Below the pieces are notes generated by a model that was not told the origin of the DNA, did no database searches, and saw only the letters and a list, made by a program, of their open reading frames with translations. Of a stretch of 64,000 nt of DNA, positions 46,663-57,641 are shown in pieces. Source of the DNA: Musa acuminata AAA Group (lineage: Eukaryota > Streptophyta > Magnoliopsida > Zingiberales > Musaceae). The stretch covers positions 20,903,501 to 20,967,500 of the forward strand of contig NC_088345.1 in the NCBI RefSeq assembly GCF_036884655.1, in the 5' to 3' direction. The translations under genes and the position numbers were made by a program. Each line of letters opens with the position of its first letter. Position 1 is the stretch's first letter.

Positions 46663-48157
46663 TTAAATAAGGATATCGTCGAAGAAAACTAGCACAAGCT
46701 TACGAAGATAATTTTGGAAAATATCATTCATAAGGCTCTAAAAGGTGGAGGGAGCATTAGTGAGACCAAAGGGCATTTCCAAAAATTCGTAGTGGTCGTT
46801 GTGTGTTCGAAAGGTGGTTTTCGGTATGTCTTCTTCACATACTCATATTTGATGATACCCAGATCGAAGATCCAACTTTATGAAGACTCATGCTCCCTTT
46901 AATTCATCAAGCAATTCATCGACTATAAGAAAAGAGTATTTGTCCTTGATGGTTATGCCGTTGAGAGCTCAGTAATCAATGCACATTCGCCATGTTCCGT
47001 CCTTCTTTCGTACGAGGAGCACCGATGAAGAGTAGGTGCAGCAAATTGGTGGAATAACTCCTATTTTGAGCATCTCATATACAATCCTTTCTATTTTATA
47101 CTTTTGGAGATATGGATACTAATATGGCCGAGTATTTGCTGGAGGTTTGCCCGGAAGAATTGGTATACAATGATCATACCGATGGGTAGGATGTAGGTTA
47201 CATGGTTCGTCAAATATATCTGAAAATTCAGCAAACAAAGGAAGTAGGTTTGATCTTCAAATTCTGTTGGCTCTCCCTTAGTTTGCTTCTCAAGTTGTAC
47301 TAAAAATATGTTGCATGCTTTGTACAAAACCTTCTCCATTCATTGTGTGCAAATCGTCGTTACGTCGCCCCCAATGTTTCCCGTGCAGTGTCACCTGTTT
47401 CCCCTTATTGTAAAATTTCATAATTAGTTTCATAAAATTCTAGAAAAATCACCTAATGTCATCAGTCATTTGATGCTGAGCATGGCCTCATAATCATCAA
47501 GATAGAGGAGGAAGAAATATGCAATTATCTCTCGATCCTATAGCAATAGTTTCACCCGCGGGCACCTATGATCACACCTCAAAATTTATCCGTCGGTGAC
47601 CTTATCGTCGAACCTACTATAATTCTCAATAGGTAAGGCCATCTGGATAGCAACCTTACCATTTATAAAATTATTAGTGCTCCCGGTGTCAATAAGAATG
47701 GTGATAGGTTGTTGATTCAGAAGTCCTCCCACTTTCATCGTTTGCGGGTTTGCATAAACGACAAGGGCATGCATCTAATATCGACCGGCTGCTATTCTTC
47801 ATCCGTGACCTCTTCCTCATGCTCTTAGACCTCCTCGTCCATGTCTTCAAGATGTTGAATCAGTAGGAGGTGGCCCCTTTTGTAGCGATGGTCGTGGTTC
47901 CACGGCTCGTCGCAATGCCAACAAAGACCCTTTGTTGATCAATCATGTAGTTCTTCTCTTGTCAATTTTTTTGGCAGCAAAGGATGGCTAGGATCAAAAG
48001 GGGGTTTATATACCATGGGCCTAGGAGAGGTTCTCACCCTCTGAGCATCTTGGTTGAGTCGTTCTTCTTGTATTCGGGTGAAAGAAATCGTAGCAATCAC
48101 GGTACGGGGCGGCCACACCTTAACCTCCCATTTTATCCCTGGCTTGAGTCATTCGAT
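46663..48157 (-). pseudogene. gypsy I: end of gag, protease and first part of RT
   Basis: On the minus strand: a degenerate knuckle near 47860-47920 (CWHCDEPW..HDHRY, last cysteine lost to tyrosine); protease with intact DTGSTNNFI at about 47670-47700; RT with a [15 protein letters not shown] stretch near 46980-47020 and catalytic FFDDIL near 46670-46690. Frames are interrupted by several stops. The break at 46663 falls just after the FFDD motif, where C inserted. Confidence 0.8.
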
Positions 48158-48162
48158 GAATG
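48158..48162. repeat. Target site duplication of J, left copy (GAATG)
   Basis: Repeated at 60468-60472; joins the two halves of gypsy I's gag. Confidence 0.9.
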
Positions 48163-48556
48163 TGTTAAAACCCTTACAGATTCTAAACTTGGGGTTGATC
48201 TCTTTAGGGGATTGGCCTCCTTGGAACTCTATAGGGGTTCCTCCCTCTAAGTTGCTGCTCAAAGGCTGCAGAAAAGATTCATCTATTGCTTATCAAAAGA
48301 GGAGGAATACATGGCTATTTATAGGGTTTCTAAACCCTAACTCCTAATATGACTCCTACTCAAGACTCCTACTTCTAACCAACTCCTAATAGGACTTCTA
48401 CTCAAGACTCCTATTCCTTTACAGCTCCTAATTCATCTCTAAGAAACAACCTCCTAACCATAGCCGGCCTCTTCACCTCTTTAATAGGGGTCGGCTTAGG
48501 TAGGTTTTACATGAATGTCCCTCTCAATTAGGACTCTCCTAGCTAGAGTCCTAACA
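48163..48556 (-). repeat. 3' LTR of J (394 bp)
   Basis: TGTTAAAACC at the left, GTCCTAACA at the right. Contains repeats of ACTCCTA (about 48340-48420). The minus-strand PPT (GAAGAGGGCAGG) lies just to its right at about 48559-48571. Confidence 0.88.
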
Positions 48557-48571
48557 GACCTGCCCTCTTCA

Positions 48572-49914
48572 AATCAGCCTTGTCCTCGAGGCTGACAATT
48601 CATGAATTTTGGGAATTTGATCTTCAAGTCGGCATAGTTCTCCCAAGTGGTATCTTCTGTTGGTAGGTTTACCCACTGTATTAGTACTTTAGTAGTGGGT
48701 CGTCGTCATCGAGTCACGATCCGTCGATCAATAATGGCACTTGGCTGGGTCTAGAGTTCTCCTTGGATAGTCATATTTGGTGGGTAGCTTTGGGCTGTCT
48801 CCAAGCACCTATTTACAACTTTTGTCTAGCCGTTGATTTGTGAGTGATATGTCATACTCCTTTTCAATTTAGTACCCTACATATGGAATAACTTTATCTA
48901 AAATCTGCTCGTGAAGATGCAAGTAGAATTTATCATAATCACAATGCGTCCCTTATAGTGTAATTCTATTGAGTCCCAATTGTAATGAGCCACGGAGCTT
49001 GGTGCTTCCTCTAATTTTTTTATAATCTTACTAGTCTCTGAATCTTCCTACCATTCCATCTTAATATCCTAAAGGAAGTCACTGATCGGAAGTGAAATGG
49101 CCGAAACTTCAGCTTGCTCGGATAGCTGCGAAAGCGCATCTGCAAGAACATTCTTTTTCCCCTTTTTATAACTTATTTCATAATCAAATCTAAGAAGTTT
49201 TGTTACCCATTTTTGCTGCTCAGGGGATGATATCTTTCGCTCCAAAAAGTACTTGAGGCTTTTATGGTCGGTTTTAATTTGAAATCGTCGACCAATCAAG
49301 TAGGGCCTCCACCTCGTTGCTGCGCGCACAATGGCGAGCATCTCCTTATCATATGTTGACTTATTTTGATGGGAGGGAGATAATGCCTTGCTAGTGTATA
49401 TGAGTGGTCGACCATCTTGCATGAGAATGGCTCCAATTCCGACTCTAGATGCGTCGGCCTCAATAATGAAGGGTCGGTTGAAATCTGGTAGTGTTAGCAC
49501 CGGCGTCGTCGTCATGGCTGCCTTAAGTTTATCGAAGGCAGCGGAGGCTCTGTCTAACCATTGGAAGACATCTTTTTCTAGTAAGAAAATAAGTGGTGCA
49601 TTGATCTTTCCATAGTTTTTCACGAACTTACGATAGTAGCCTGTTAAACCCAGAAAGCCATGTAGAAATTTTATGTTCCTCGGGGTAGGCCAGTTTTGTA
49701 TTGCTTCAATTTTGAAGGGGTCTACTATCACACCTTCCTCTGATATGATATGCCCAAGATATTCTAACTTCTGTTGAAGAAAGCAAAAATTCGTAGTGGT
49801 TATTGTGTGTTCAAAAGGTGGTTTTCGGTATGTCTTCTTCTCACACTCATATTTGATGATACCCGGATCAAAGGTCCAGCTTTGTGAAGATTTGTGCTCT
49901 CTTTCATCTAGCAA
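48572..49914 (-). pseudogene. gypsy J: 3' RT, RNase H, deleted integrase, chromodomain-like end
   Basis: On the minus strand an open stretch (49069-49914) carries RT thumb (LEYLGHIISEEGV), RNase H with EADASRVGIGA, STYDKEML, KTDHKSLKYF and a final ADALSQ. The RT palm with the FFDD active site is missing: the sequence jumps from THNNHYEFL-type residues to CFLQQKLEYLGH near 49790. After RNase H only scraps of integrase remain, including SQINGQTKVVNRCLE near 48810, then a chromodomain-like VLIQWVNLPTEDTTWENY near 48650. Cannot encode an active polymerase. Confidence 0.82.
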
Positions 49915-50427
49915 TTAATCTGCTATTGGAATAAGGTATTTTTCCTTGATGGTTATGCCATTGAGAGCTCGGTAATCAACGCACATTCGCCATGTTCCGT
50001 CCTTCTTACGTACAAGTAGCATTGGTGAAGAGTAGAGGTTGCAACTTGGCCGAATAACTCCAGTTTCGAGCATCTCTTTTACAATTCTTTCTATTTCATC
50101 CTTCTAGAGATGTAGATATTGATATGGCCGAGTATTTGTTGGAGGTTTGCCTGAAAGAATCGTTATATAATGATCATGCCGACGGGTAAGAGGTAGGTTG
50201 TACGGTTCATCAAATATATCTGAAAATTCAGTAAGCAATAGAAGTAGGTTTGGATCTTCAAATTCTATTGGCTCTCCCTTAGTTTGCTCCTCAAGTTGTA
50301 CCAAAAATCTACTGCATGCTTTATACAAAACCTTCTCCATTTGTTGTGTGCAAATCATCGTTACGTCGCCCCTCCGTTTCCCGTTCAGTATCACCTATTT
50401 CTCCTTACTATAAAATTTCATAATTAG
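49915..50427 (-). pseudogene. gypsy J: N-terminal RT remnant
   Basis: On the minus strand, the linker and RT fingers with stops and frame changes. 50104-50394 is one open fragment (LLLLLTEFSDIFDEPYNLPLTRRHDHYITI). Collinear with gypsy I at 46905-47350. Confidence 0.75.
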
Positions 50428-51707
50428 TTACATAAAATTCCAAGAAATATCACCTAATGTCATCAACCATTTAATTATGAGCATGGCCTCATGATCATCA
50501 AGAGGGAGAAGGAAGAAATATGCAATTATCTCTTGGTAAGGCCTCATGATCAGCAATAGTTTCACTTGCGGGCGCCTACGATCATACTTCAAAATCCATC
50601 CATCGACGACCTTAACGTCAAACCTGTTGTAATTCTCGATAGGTAAGGCCATCTGGATAGTAACTTTACTATTTAGAAAGTTATTAGTACTGCTCGTGTC
50701 GATGAGAACAGTGATCGGTTGTTGTTTGAGAAGGCCTCCAACTTTTATCGTTTGCGGGTTTGAGTAGCCGGCTAGTGTATGTACCGTAACTTCGGTCAGT
50801 TGTGGCTCTTCTTCTGCATCTTCTTCTTCATGTTCAAGGCTCTCTTTTGGATGTTCAATGACCTCTTCTTCTATTGGTTCAATCATAAGAAGTCTCCCTT
50901 TACTACAGCGATGCTCATGGCTCCATGGCTCGTCACAATGCCAACATAACCCCTTCGCATATCGCTCCTGAAGCTCTTCTCTTGTTAACCTCTTTGGTGT
51001 AGGGACTTGGTCAATAGTAGGGGGGGCTGAGGGCTTCAATATTACTAGTTGAGGAGCGACCCTAGTCCTCTGAGCTTCATGGTTCAATTGCTACTCTTGA
51101 TGTCGTGCGAAAGAGATGGCTGCCATAAGCGTATATGGTTGTCGCGCTTTAACTTCGCCTCGGATCTCTAGCTTCAAGCCCTCAATGAAGGTCCTCAATA
51201 GCTATTTTTGAGACCAATCACGAGTTTTATTAGATAACCTTTCAAACCTAGTTTGGTACTCCTGAATGGTAGAGGTTTGTCGGATCTTTGCTAGTTGTCC
51301 ATCAATATTCTCGTAATCGGTTGGTTTGAAGCGAATCTGCAGTCCTTCTTTAAATTGTTGCCATGAAAGGACTCCATAACTATAATTTTCACCATAGATG
51401 CATCTGCGGTTTTATGGTACCGAAAATATCGCTCTGCGAGCGAGATCCAACCAATCGGATCTCCTTCTTCCCATCTAGGGAAGTCCACTCTAATGCATGG
51501 ATAGTTGGGGTTAGTCATAGAGCTTCCCCTCTCTTGGAAGTCATATCTTTGGGCTTGGTGTGATTGGGCAAAGCTCTCTCCTTGATGTGATTTCTTCGGG
51601 CTTAGTGGTCGGCCCAATCTGAGTTCGGTAAAGAGCGTCCGAATTTAATCCTCCATTCGCGCCTTGAAGGCTTCGAATTTAGCATTGATTACCTCCTCAG
51701 ATGTCAT
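50428..51707 (-). pseudogene. gag: gypsy J gag and protease, with stops
   Basis: Starts at ATG 51705-51707 (MTSEEVINAKFEAF) but meets a stop after about 20 codons. The next open piece (51291-51617) has the gag core YPCIRVDFPRWEEGDPIGWISLAERYFRYH-like sequence. 50428-51087 carries the knuckle CWHCDEPWSHEHRC and protease LIDTSSTNNF, where the DTG glycine is serine. Several breaks make it inactive. Confidence 0.82.
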
Positions 51708-51930
51708 AGTATATGCCGCCAAATCTGTGATGTTAAGATCTCTCTTTTGTTGTCGGGTTAAAGGCATGTATTGGTTGAGAGAGGTGATGGTCGAAAGGGT
51801 TGGTAGATTGGTGGATGTAGGCTACGGTTTAGGCTTGTTTTGTGGCTATTTTGGGTGTAGTTTGAGGGTGTGGTTTGGTAGAGTTTTAGGGCTGTAGATG
51901 AAAGTTTTGGATTTGTGGTAGATGGTAGCA

Positions 51931-51935
51931 AAGGT
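51931..51935. repeat. Left flank of H (AAGGT), expected target copy
   Basis: The five bases before H. The right copy cannot be checked because H's 3' LTR is truncated. Confidence 0.4.
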
Positions 51936-53636
51936 TGTTGAATCTCGGATTTTTATGATGAAGTCAATTGTCATTTGTTGTCTAATCTATGTGTTGAGAT
52001 AAGTGTGCAAGATTAACTACAATGAAAGTTAGACATGCAGCAGGAGTTACGCCGGAGTCAAGACAATGATCACGTTGGGAGTTCGAGAGTTCGACGGAAT
52101 TTCGAACAGTCGTCAGAGGTTCTACGGGAACAAATCCGAGAAGTCCATAAGTTTGCCAAGGAAGCTCGTCGGAACTTGCCAAGTGGATCGTCGCAAGTCC
52201 AGGAGTTTGCCGGAAGTCCGCAGGAGAATCATCGAGGGTTCATCGGATGATCGACGGAAGTTCGCCGGAAACTCACCAGAAGAAGCGATTGACGCACCGG
52301 AGCAAGCTGCAGAAATTGTCTTAGGATTTATCTTAGTTAGCACAATGATTAAGTTGGGAATGGGAGGTGATCCCATTAGCTTAATCTTGGGGCAATTGGG
52401 CCCCTGAAAAACCCAAATTGGGCCGAATGGATCTACCCATTCGGACCCTGATTGCTGTGGGAGGTGCAACCGCCCAAGCCAGGAGGTAGCACCGCCTGGG
52501 CTCAGTCTCCGAGCGAGACTGGGCAGTGCGACCTCCCTTGACAGGAGGTAGCACCGCCTGAGCTCGGTCTTCGAGCTCTGGCAGGTGGTGCAACCGCAAC
52601 AGTCGGGAGGTGCAACCGCCTGAGCTCGGTCTTCGAGCTCTGGTAGAGAGGTGCAACCGCCCCTAACAGAGGTGGCACCGCCCAGAGGCTCAGTCTTCGA
52701 GCTCTGCCAAGCGGTGCAACCGCCCTAGTCAGGAGGTGCAACCGCCTGATCCCGGAATTCCGGGAATTGACAGTTTTGAGCTCCAAATTTGAACTGGGTT
52801 GGGGCCTATAAATACCCCACCCATTCAGCACTGAAAGGTAGCAACTTACACTCGAAATCTTGATCTCTTTCTGTGATTCTTAGAGCTCAAAATTGTTGTA
52901 AAGGCCAAAAGTTCTCCTCCCTCTGTTCTTCAAAGTTTTGAGTTATAAAGAGAGGAGAGAAAATTTCTGTAAGGGTTGTCTCCTAAGCCCGTCAAAAGGA
53001 GTGAAACTGTAAAAGGGTGGTTGGCCTTCGCCTATTGAAGGAAGGCCTCTAGTTGACGTCGATGACCTCGTCGGTGGAGGAAGCCAAAAGTGGAGTAGGT
53101 CAAGATTGACCGAACCACTCTAAATCTCGGTTTGCATTTACTTTGAGCATTTTATCTTTACTACAAACCTCCTAGATAGCTACTGCCTTCTGCGCTTTTA
53201 CGAACGAGTTTCTAAGTTCAGAGCTTTCCGAATCTGCGTTTAGACGTAAATCGACTTTTTCGTATGATCATTACATTTCAGTTTATGTTTACGTTTTGAT
53301 TTCAATCATAACTGCAAACTGCGTTCTGCGTATTTATAAAACATATCTCAAAGTTTAGTATCTTCAAAATTGGCATTTAGACGTAAACCGATTTTATCGT
53401 ACGAACGTCGCATTTCAGTTTGCGCTTGCATTCTGATTTTCATCATAAACTACAAATTGCCTTCATAGATTTACTTTAATGTCATCTCGCTTAATCTTAA
53501 GTTAAAGTAATCTTAGAATCAACTTTTACATCTAAATTGTTTTTATCAAACGAATGCAGCTTTCGGTTTTAATCATAGAAAGTTTTCCGCTGCACTAATT
53601 CACCCCCCCCCCCTCTTAGTGTTCTCGATCCTAACA
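51936..53636 (+). repeat. 5' LTR of H (1,701 bp)
   Basis: TGTTGAATCTCGG start; CGGAAG-rich module 52070-52290; palindrome cluster about 52455-52755; TATAAATA at 52807-52814; a run of 11 C near 53603; end CGATCCTAACA. Confidence 0.93.
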
Positions 53637-53638
53637 AT

Positions 53639-53650
53639 TGGTATCAGAGC
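53639..53650 (+). other. Primer binding site of H
   Basis: TGGTATCAGAGC two bases after the LTR. Confidence 0.94.
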
Positions 53651-53686
53651 GGGGTTAACTCTCAATCGGATTAAAACCCAAGAGAG

Positions 53687-55270
53687 ATGGCTTACGCCGA
53701 AAATCAAGAGGGCCATTCTATTACACGTCCACCCATGTTCAATGGGACGGACTACACCTATTGGAAGACCCGAATGAGGATCTTTCTTATTTCTATGGAT
53801 TTTGAACTTTGGAATCTTGTCAAAAACAGTTTTTCGAAGTCTTCTCTTCCAATAATCGATTGGAATGATTTGGAGAAGAAGGCTTTCGCTCTTAATGCAA
53901 AGGCTATGAATGCCTTATTTTGTGCACTTGATAAAAACGAGTTTAATCGTGTTTCGATTTGTGAAACTGCATTTGATATTTGGCACACACTCGAAGTGAC
54001 TCATGAAGGCACAAGTAGAGTGAAAGAGTCAAAAATCAATCTTTTGTTACAGGCTTTTGAAATTTTCTGGATGAAACCGAGTGAGACTATTGGCGACATG
54101 TTTACCCGTTTCATGGATGCCGTCAACGGTCTAAAAGGACTCGGAAAAAGTTTTTCAGATTTTGAGCTCGTAAATAAGATTCTAAGATCCCTTCCTAAAA
54201 GTTGGGATCCTAAAGTAACTACTATTCAAGAGGCGAAAGATCTAAACATCTTCCCTCTTGAAGAACTAATTGGGTCATTAATGACCTACGAGATGACTTG
54301 TAAAGCTCATGAAGAGCAAGAAGACATCCTTCCAAAGAACAGGAAGGATATGGCACTTAAAACATCAAAAGGCCACTTGAGAGAAAACTCAAGTGATGAG
54401 GACTGTGATGATGACTTGGCACTTCTAACAAGAAATTTTAAAAAATTCTTTAAAAGAAACAAGTTTAAGAATGACGCAAAAAATAAACTTGAACCCAAAA
54501 AGGACCAAGTTATTTGCTATGAATGCAAAAAGCCGGGACACTACAAGAATTATTGTCCCCAAGTCAAAAAGAGAACATCAAAGAAGAAGGCGCTCAAAGC
54601 AACATGGGATGACTCGAGCGCATCCGAAGAAGAGGAGTCCAACACCGAGCAAGTTGCTCATTACGCCTTAATGGCCATCGGAGATGAGGTAACAAATTTA
54701 ATAGATCCAGATTTATCATTTGATGAATTATTAAATACCTTCCATGACTTATTTGATGAATGCAAGATTATCAATAGAAAATATAAATTGCTAAAAAAGG
54801 AGCATGATAGTCTTACTTGTAATTTTGATAAGTTAAAAACTGAATATCATGATAGTTTAAATTCATGCATCAAATGCCATGATCTAGAAACTCTCCAAAA
54901 AGAAAACTTGCTACTTAAGGACACCTTGAAGAAATTCGAGGTTGGTAGCAAGTTATTGAACATGATCCTTGCAAACAAGGGTCATGTTCCCAAAAGAAGT
55001 GGAATTGGATTTGTGAGAAGTTCTCACCAAAATCCAACCACCTTCATAAAAGGCACCATCTTACATGTTCGACACCAAAACAAATGCAACTTTTGTTGCA
55101 AATTTGGACACAAAACGCATTATTGTTCATTCAAGAAAATTAGTCCAAACAAATTGATTTGGGTTCCTAATGGAACCATGTTAAATTCTATGCAACATGA
55201 TAGACAATGTAGAGATATTTGTGAGGCACCCAAAAGCAAATGGGTACCTAAAAATCATCCCTTTCTGTAA
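53687..55270 (+). CDS. gag: Element H Gag (527 aa), ends in UAA
   Basis: Intact from ATG (36 nt after the primer site) to UAA at 55268-55270, the same length as A's gag. Capsid-like N-terminal half, first CCHC knuckle CYECKKPGHYKNYC at residues 277-290, acidic Ser/Glu stretch, coiled-coil-like middle, second knuckle CNFCCKFGHKTHYC near 467-480. Unlike A and F the stop is UAA and no pol frame follows. A Gag kept open without pol suggests this lineage packages its own RNA and borrows polymerase. Confidence 0.92.
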   Translation: MAYAENQEGHSITRPPMFNGTDYTYWKTRMRIFLISMDFELWNLVKNSFSKSSLPIIDWNDLEKKAFALNAKAMNALFCALDKNEFNRVSICETAFDIWHTLEVTHEGTSRVKESKINLLLQAFEIFWMKPSETIGDMFTRFMDAVNGLKGLGKSFSDFELVNKILRSLPKSWDPKVTTIQEAKDLNIFPLEELIGSLMTYEMTCKAHEEQEDILPKNRKDMALKTSKGHLRENSSDEDCDDDLALLTRNFKKFFKRNKFKNDAKNKLEPKKDQVICYECKKPGHYKNYCPQVKKRTSKKKALKATWDDSSASEEEESNTEQVAHYALMAIGDEVTNLIDPDLSFDELLNTFHDLFDECKIINRKYKLLKKEHDSLTCNFDKLKTEYHDSLNSCIKCHDLETLQKENLLLKDTLKKFEVGSKLLNMILANKGHVPKRSGIGFVRSSHQNPTTFIKGTILHVRHQNKCNFCCKFGHKTHYCSFKKISPNKLIWVPNGTMLNSMQHDRQCRDICEAPKSKWVPKNHPFL

Positions 55271-55294
55271 AAATATTAAAAACATAAAAATTTT

Positions 55295-55354
55295 AGGCTG
55301 GAGCAAGAAATAATATTCTACTCCTTAATTCTCGATATTCATGACCCAAGATCC
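55295..55354 (+). pseudogene. Degenerate protease start in H
   Basis: AGGCTGGAGCAAGAAAT... through CATGACCCAAGATCC aligns to 8195-8251 of A, with small gaps and no open frame. Shows that H descends from a pol-bearing element. Confidence 0.7.
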
Positions 55355-55789
55355 AAAAAGGAACTCGCAATGCTCTCTAGCCTAAATAACAAATGGAGAT
55401 TATAAATTTAAAATCACAAATGCGATTTAGATACAACCTTATTTGACTTTTCAGAATTAGAAACATATAATTCCCAAATTCACATATCCTCTGGATTTTC
55501 GAACCCATCAATTTCATCCGTTCATAACCTTCGAATCCAACTCTGTATCATAAAGTGACTAAGTCTGTCATGAACTTGCAAGGCTTACCAACTTGAACAA
55601 ACTATCACAAACATGTGTACGATATTGAGAGTATGCACGTTAAAAGATCTATCTTGATCGTGCAAAAGTCCTTGCCTTAAAATGAAAACTCTTACGTAAT
55701 TACGTAAGTAAAGTTGATTACTCTGAATGAAAATTCTTCTCAAGACAAAAAAATCTCAAATCATATCACACTAATCAGAACAAGTGCTC

Positions 55790-56155
55790 ACCGCCTGCAG
55801 GTGGTGGCATCGCCCCAGCTAGAGGTAGCACCTCCAACTGTCACGTGTTGCAAGCGGTTGCACCGCTCCAGCAAGAGGTGCAACCGCCCGCAACTCTGCC
55901 CTTTTTAACCCAAGCTAGGGCCGGCGGTGAAACTGACCCCAACTCACTCCCTTCCCTCCTCTACTCTTCCAAGCCTCCTCCATCCCCATTTCTCCCCTCT
56001 TAGCATCCCAAATACCACTCATTTCGAAGCAAAACATCAACAATCCTTCCCTCTCTTGAAGATTCCACTAAGGTACTCTCTAAGAAGCCCTTAAACTTTA
56101 TTTTTTTTTATTCATTTACTCTTGCTCATCACTATTCTTCTAAACAACAGTAGTT
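55790..56155 (+). promoter_or_regulatory. Putative promoter and 5' UTR of the captured unit in H
   Basis: LTR-type palindromes (GCGGTTGCACCGC, GAGGTGCAACCGCCC) at about 55795-55890, a TATA-like TTTTTAA at 55902-55908, then a C/T-rich leader to the ATG at 56156. Collinear with G. The module thus looks like a whole transcription unit, perhaps originally driven by another retroelement's LTR. Confidence 0.45.
56073..56150 (+). other. Candidate 5' UTR intron of the captured unit in H
   Basis: AAG|GTACTC ... T-rich ... TAAACAACAG|TAG, 78 nt, ending 5 nt before the ATG. Borders conserved in G (69 nt), interior diverged. Confidence 0.48.
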
Positions 56156-57262
56156 ATGGGATCTAGAAGATCCTCAAGGGATAAAGGAAAAAGGAGATTA
56201 GTAGAAGATTTTGATCTCACCCTTTTCGATTCAAAATACCATGCTGAAAAATTTCCCTCTTTCGAACTTAGGAGTGTCAATAAGGGAAAATACATAGATT
56301 TAAATGAACTAAGAGACTTAGAGATAATCCAATGGTTTGTAAACTTAGATCTACTTCCAATTTTGCAAATTAACGAACCCATCTATCCAAGACTTGTTAG
56401 ATTGTTTTACAACATACAAATAGATCAAGAAGAAAGAATGTCCACCTATCTTTTAGGACAACACATCTCAATTACGGATAGATTCATTTGCGACATGATA
56501 GGCATTCCCATGAAAAGTAGAGGACTTTACTTTAGAGGATCATGGGATGATGAAACTGTTGGAACAACATATGTTGAAGCCTTAGGAACAATTTTTGCCA
56601 ATCCCAACTTAGCATTTGTTCCTAAAAGTTGTGAACATCTACTACCTCTAAACACTAAGGTACTTCATCATATCCTAACTAGCATCATTCTCCCTAAACA
56701 ATACCATCATGATGAAGTAAGCCAATTAGAATTAGGAACTATGTATTTGATCATGAAAGGACATGACATCTGTCTTGGTTATCTTATCCAACAAAACATG
56801 TTAGAACTATCTAAGAAAGACATGATGCTCCTATATGGTGGTATAATCACTAGAATAATGAAAGCCTACGATATTCTAATACTACCGGAAGAAGAAGTAA
56901 TAAAAGTAGATAGATTTAGCATAATAAATAAAAATCTACTTCATCGATTAAGATGTTTTTATAGAAACGGTAACTGGGTTAGAATGCCAAGAAGAACTGA
57001 TCCCCCTCAACCTGAACCAGAACCGGAAACACCAGTATTTAGGGGTACCCAATCTCCTCTGATCTGTCCCTTTGAGGAAACACATCCATTTGAGCAAACT
57101 CATACATCATCTGTCGAAGATATTGGGATTCGGATGGACCGATTCGAACAAAGACAAGAACGGCTTGAACAACGACAAGATCAAATCCTATCTGAGCTGC
57201 AGCAAATTCATTGTCAATTTGACTCCTTGTTTAGGCACTTTAATTTTCCACCTCATGAATGA
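56156..57262 (+). CDS. Captured ORF in H, plant transposon-associated protein of unknown function (368 aa)
   Basis: Homologue of the ORF in G: same start (MGSRRSSRDKGKRRLVE), same core and C-terminal coiled-coil-like end (MDRFEQRQERLEQRQDQ). By eye there are about 45 substitutions, many conservative, plus a one-residue gap near residue 87 and a shorter PEPE linker (4 residues fewer). No stop or frameshift in either copy, in contrast to the neighbouring protease and pol remnants, which suggests selection on the protein during the lineage's mobility. No transmembrane segment or signal peptide seen, so it does not look like an envelope gene. Role unknown; packaging, nuclear import and targeting are all open. 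Confidence 0.83.
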   Translation: MGSRRSSRDKGKRRLVEDFDLTLFDSKYHAEKFPSFELRSVNKGKYIDLNELRDLEIIQWFVNLDLLPILQINEPIYPRLVRLFYNIQIDQEERMSTYLLGQHISITDRFICDMIGIPMKSRGLYFRGSWDDETVGTTYVEALGTIFANPNLAFVPKSCEHLLPLNTKVLHHILTSIILPKQYHHDEVSQLELGTMYLIMKGHDICLGYLIQQNMLELSKKDMMLLYGGIITRIMKAYDILILPEEEVIKVDRFSIINKNLLHRLRCFYRNGNWVRMPRRTDPPQPEPEPETPVFRGTQSPLICPFEETHPFEQTHTSSVEDIGIRMDRFEQRQERLEQRQDQILSELQQIHCQFDSLFRHFNFPPHE

Positions 57263-57550
57263 GCTTGTATGAACACAATCATCTGTTGTTATTGTAAACT
57301 CCTTATGTTACTCACCATGATGTGCTTTGACTTGATCCTTGATATGGTTACCTGATATATTTTGAGCATATGTAGAGTTGTAAACATCTATCGTGGTAAA
57401 TATATGCCTTGTGCCTTGTGGTAAATATAAACTAAATGGTTATCTCGGATTTTATATTGAAACTAAAAGTTTTGAAAACCTTATGCTTTGATTTCCATGA
57501 TAAATATAGTTTGAAAAAATGATATACCAATGCAGTTGATAAGTCATTGT
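57263..57550 (+). other. 3' flank of the captured ORF in H
   Basis: AT-rich, no ORF. Partly collinear with G downstream of its ORF (GTAAACTCCTTATGTTA shared), so the captured module includes 3' flanking sequence that may contain its polyadenylation signals. Confidence 0.55.
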
Positions 57551-57641
57551 CATTGATACTAAACATCAACTAGCTGACATGTTTGATTTCATTTCATAAG
57601 AAGAGAATTATGAATGTGATGTGTCCGAATAGATAAACTAG
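57551..57641 (+). pseudogene. Remnant of pol 3' end in H
   Basis: CATTGATACTAAACATCAAC... to GATGTGTCCGAATAGATAAACTAG matches the last codons of A's pol (11115-11226) with internal gaps. The junction differs slightly from that in G. Confidence 0.8.

Noticed and set aside
47984..48347. Forward frames over the gypsy J LTR (also 60015-60246, 63096-63389)
   Set aside because: They start in the leader or gag of a reverse element and read through its LTR; recurrence reflects the repeat.
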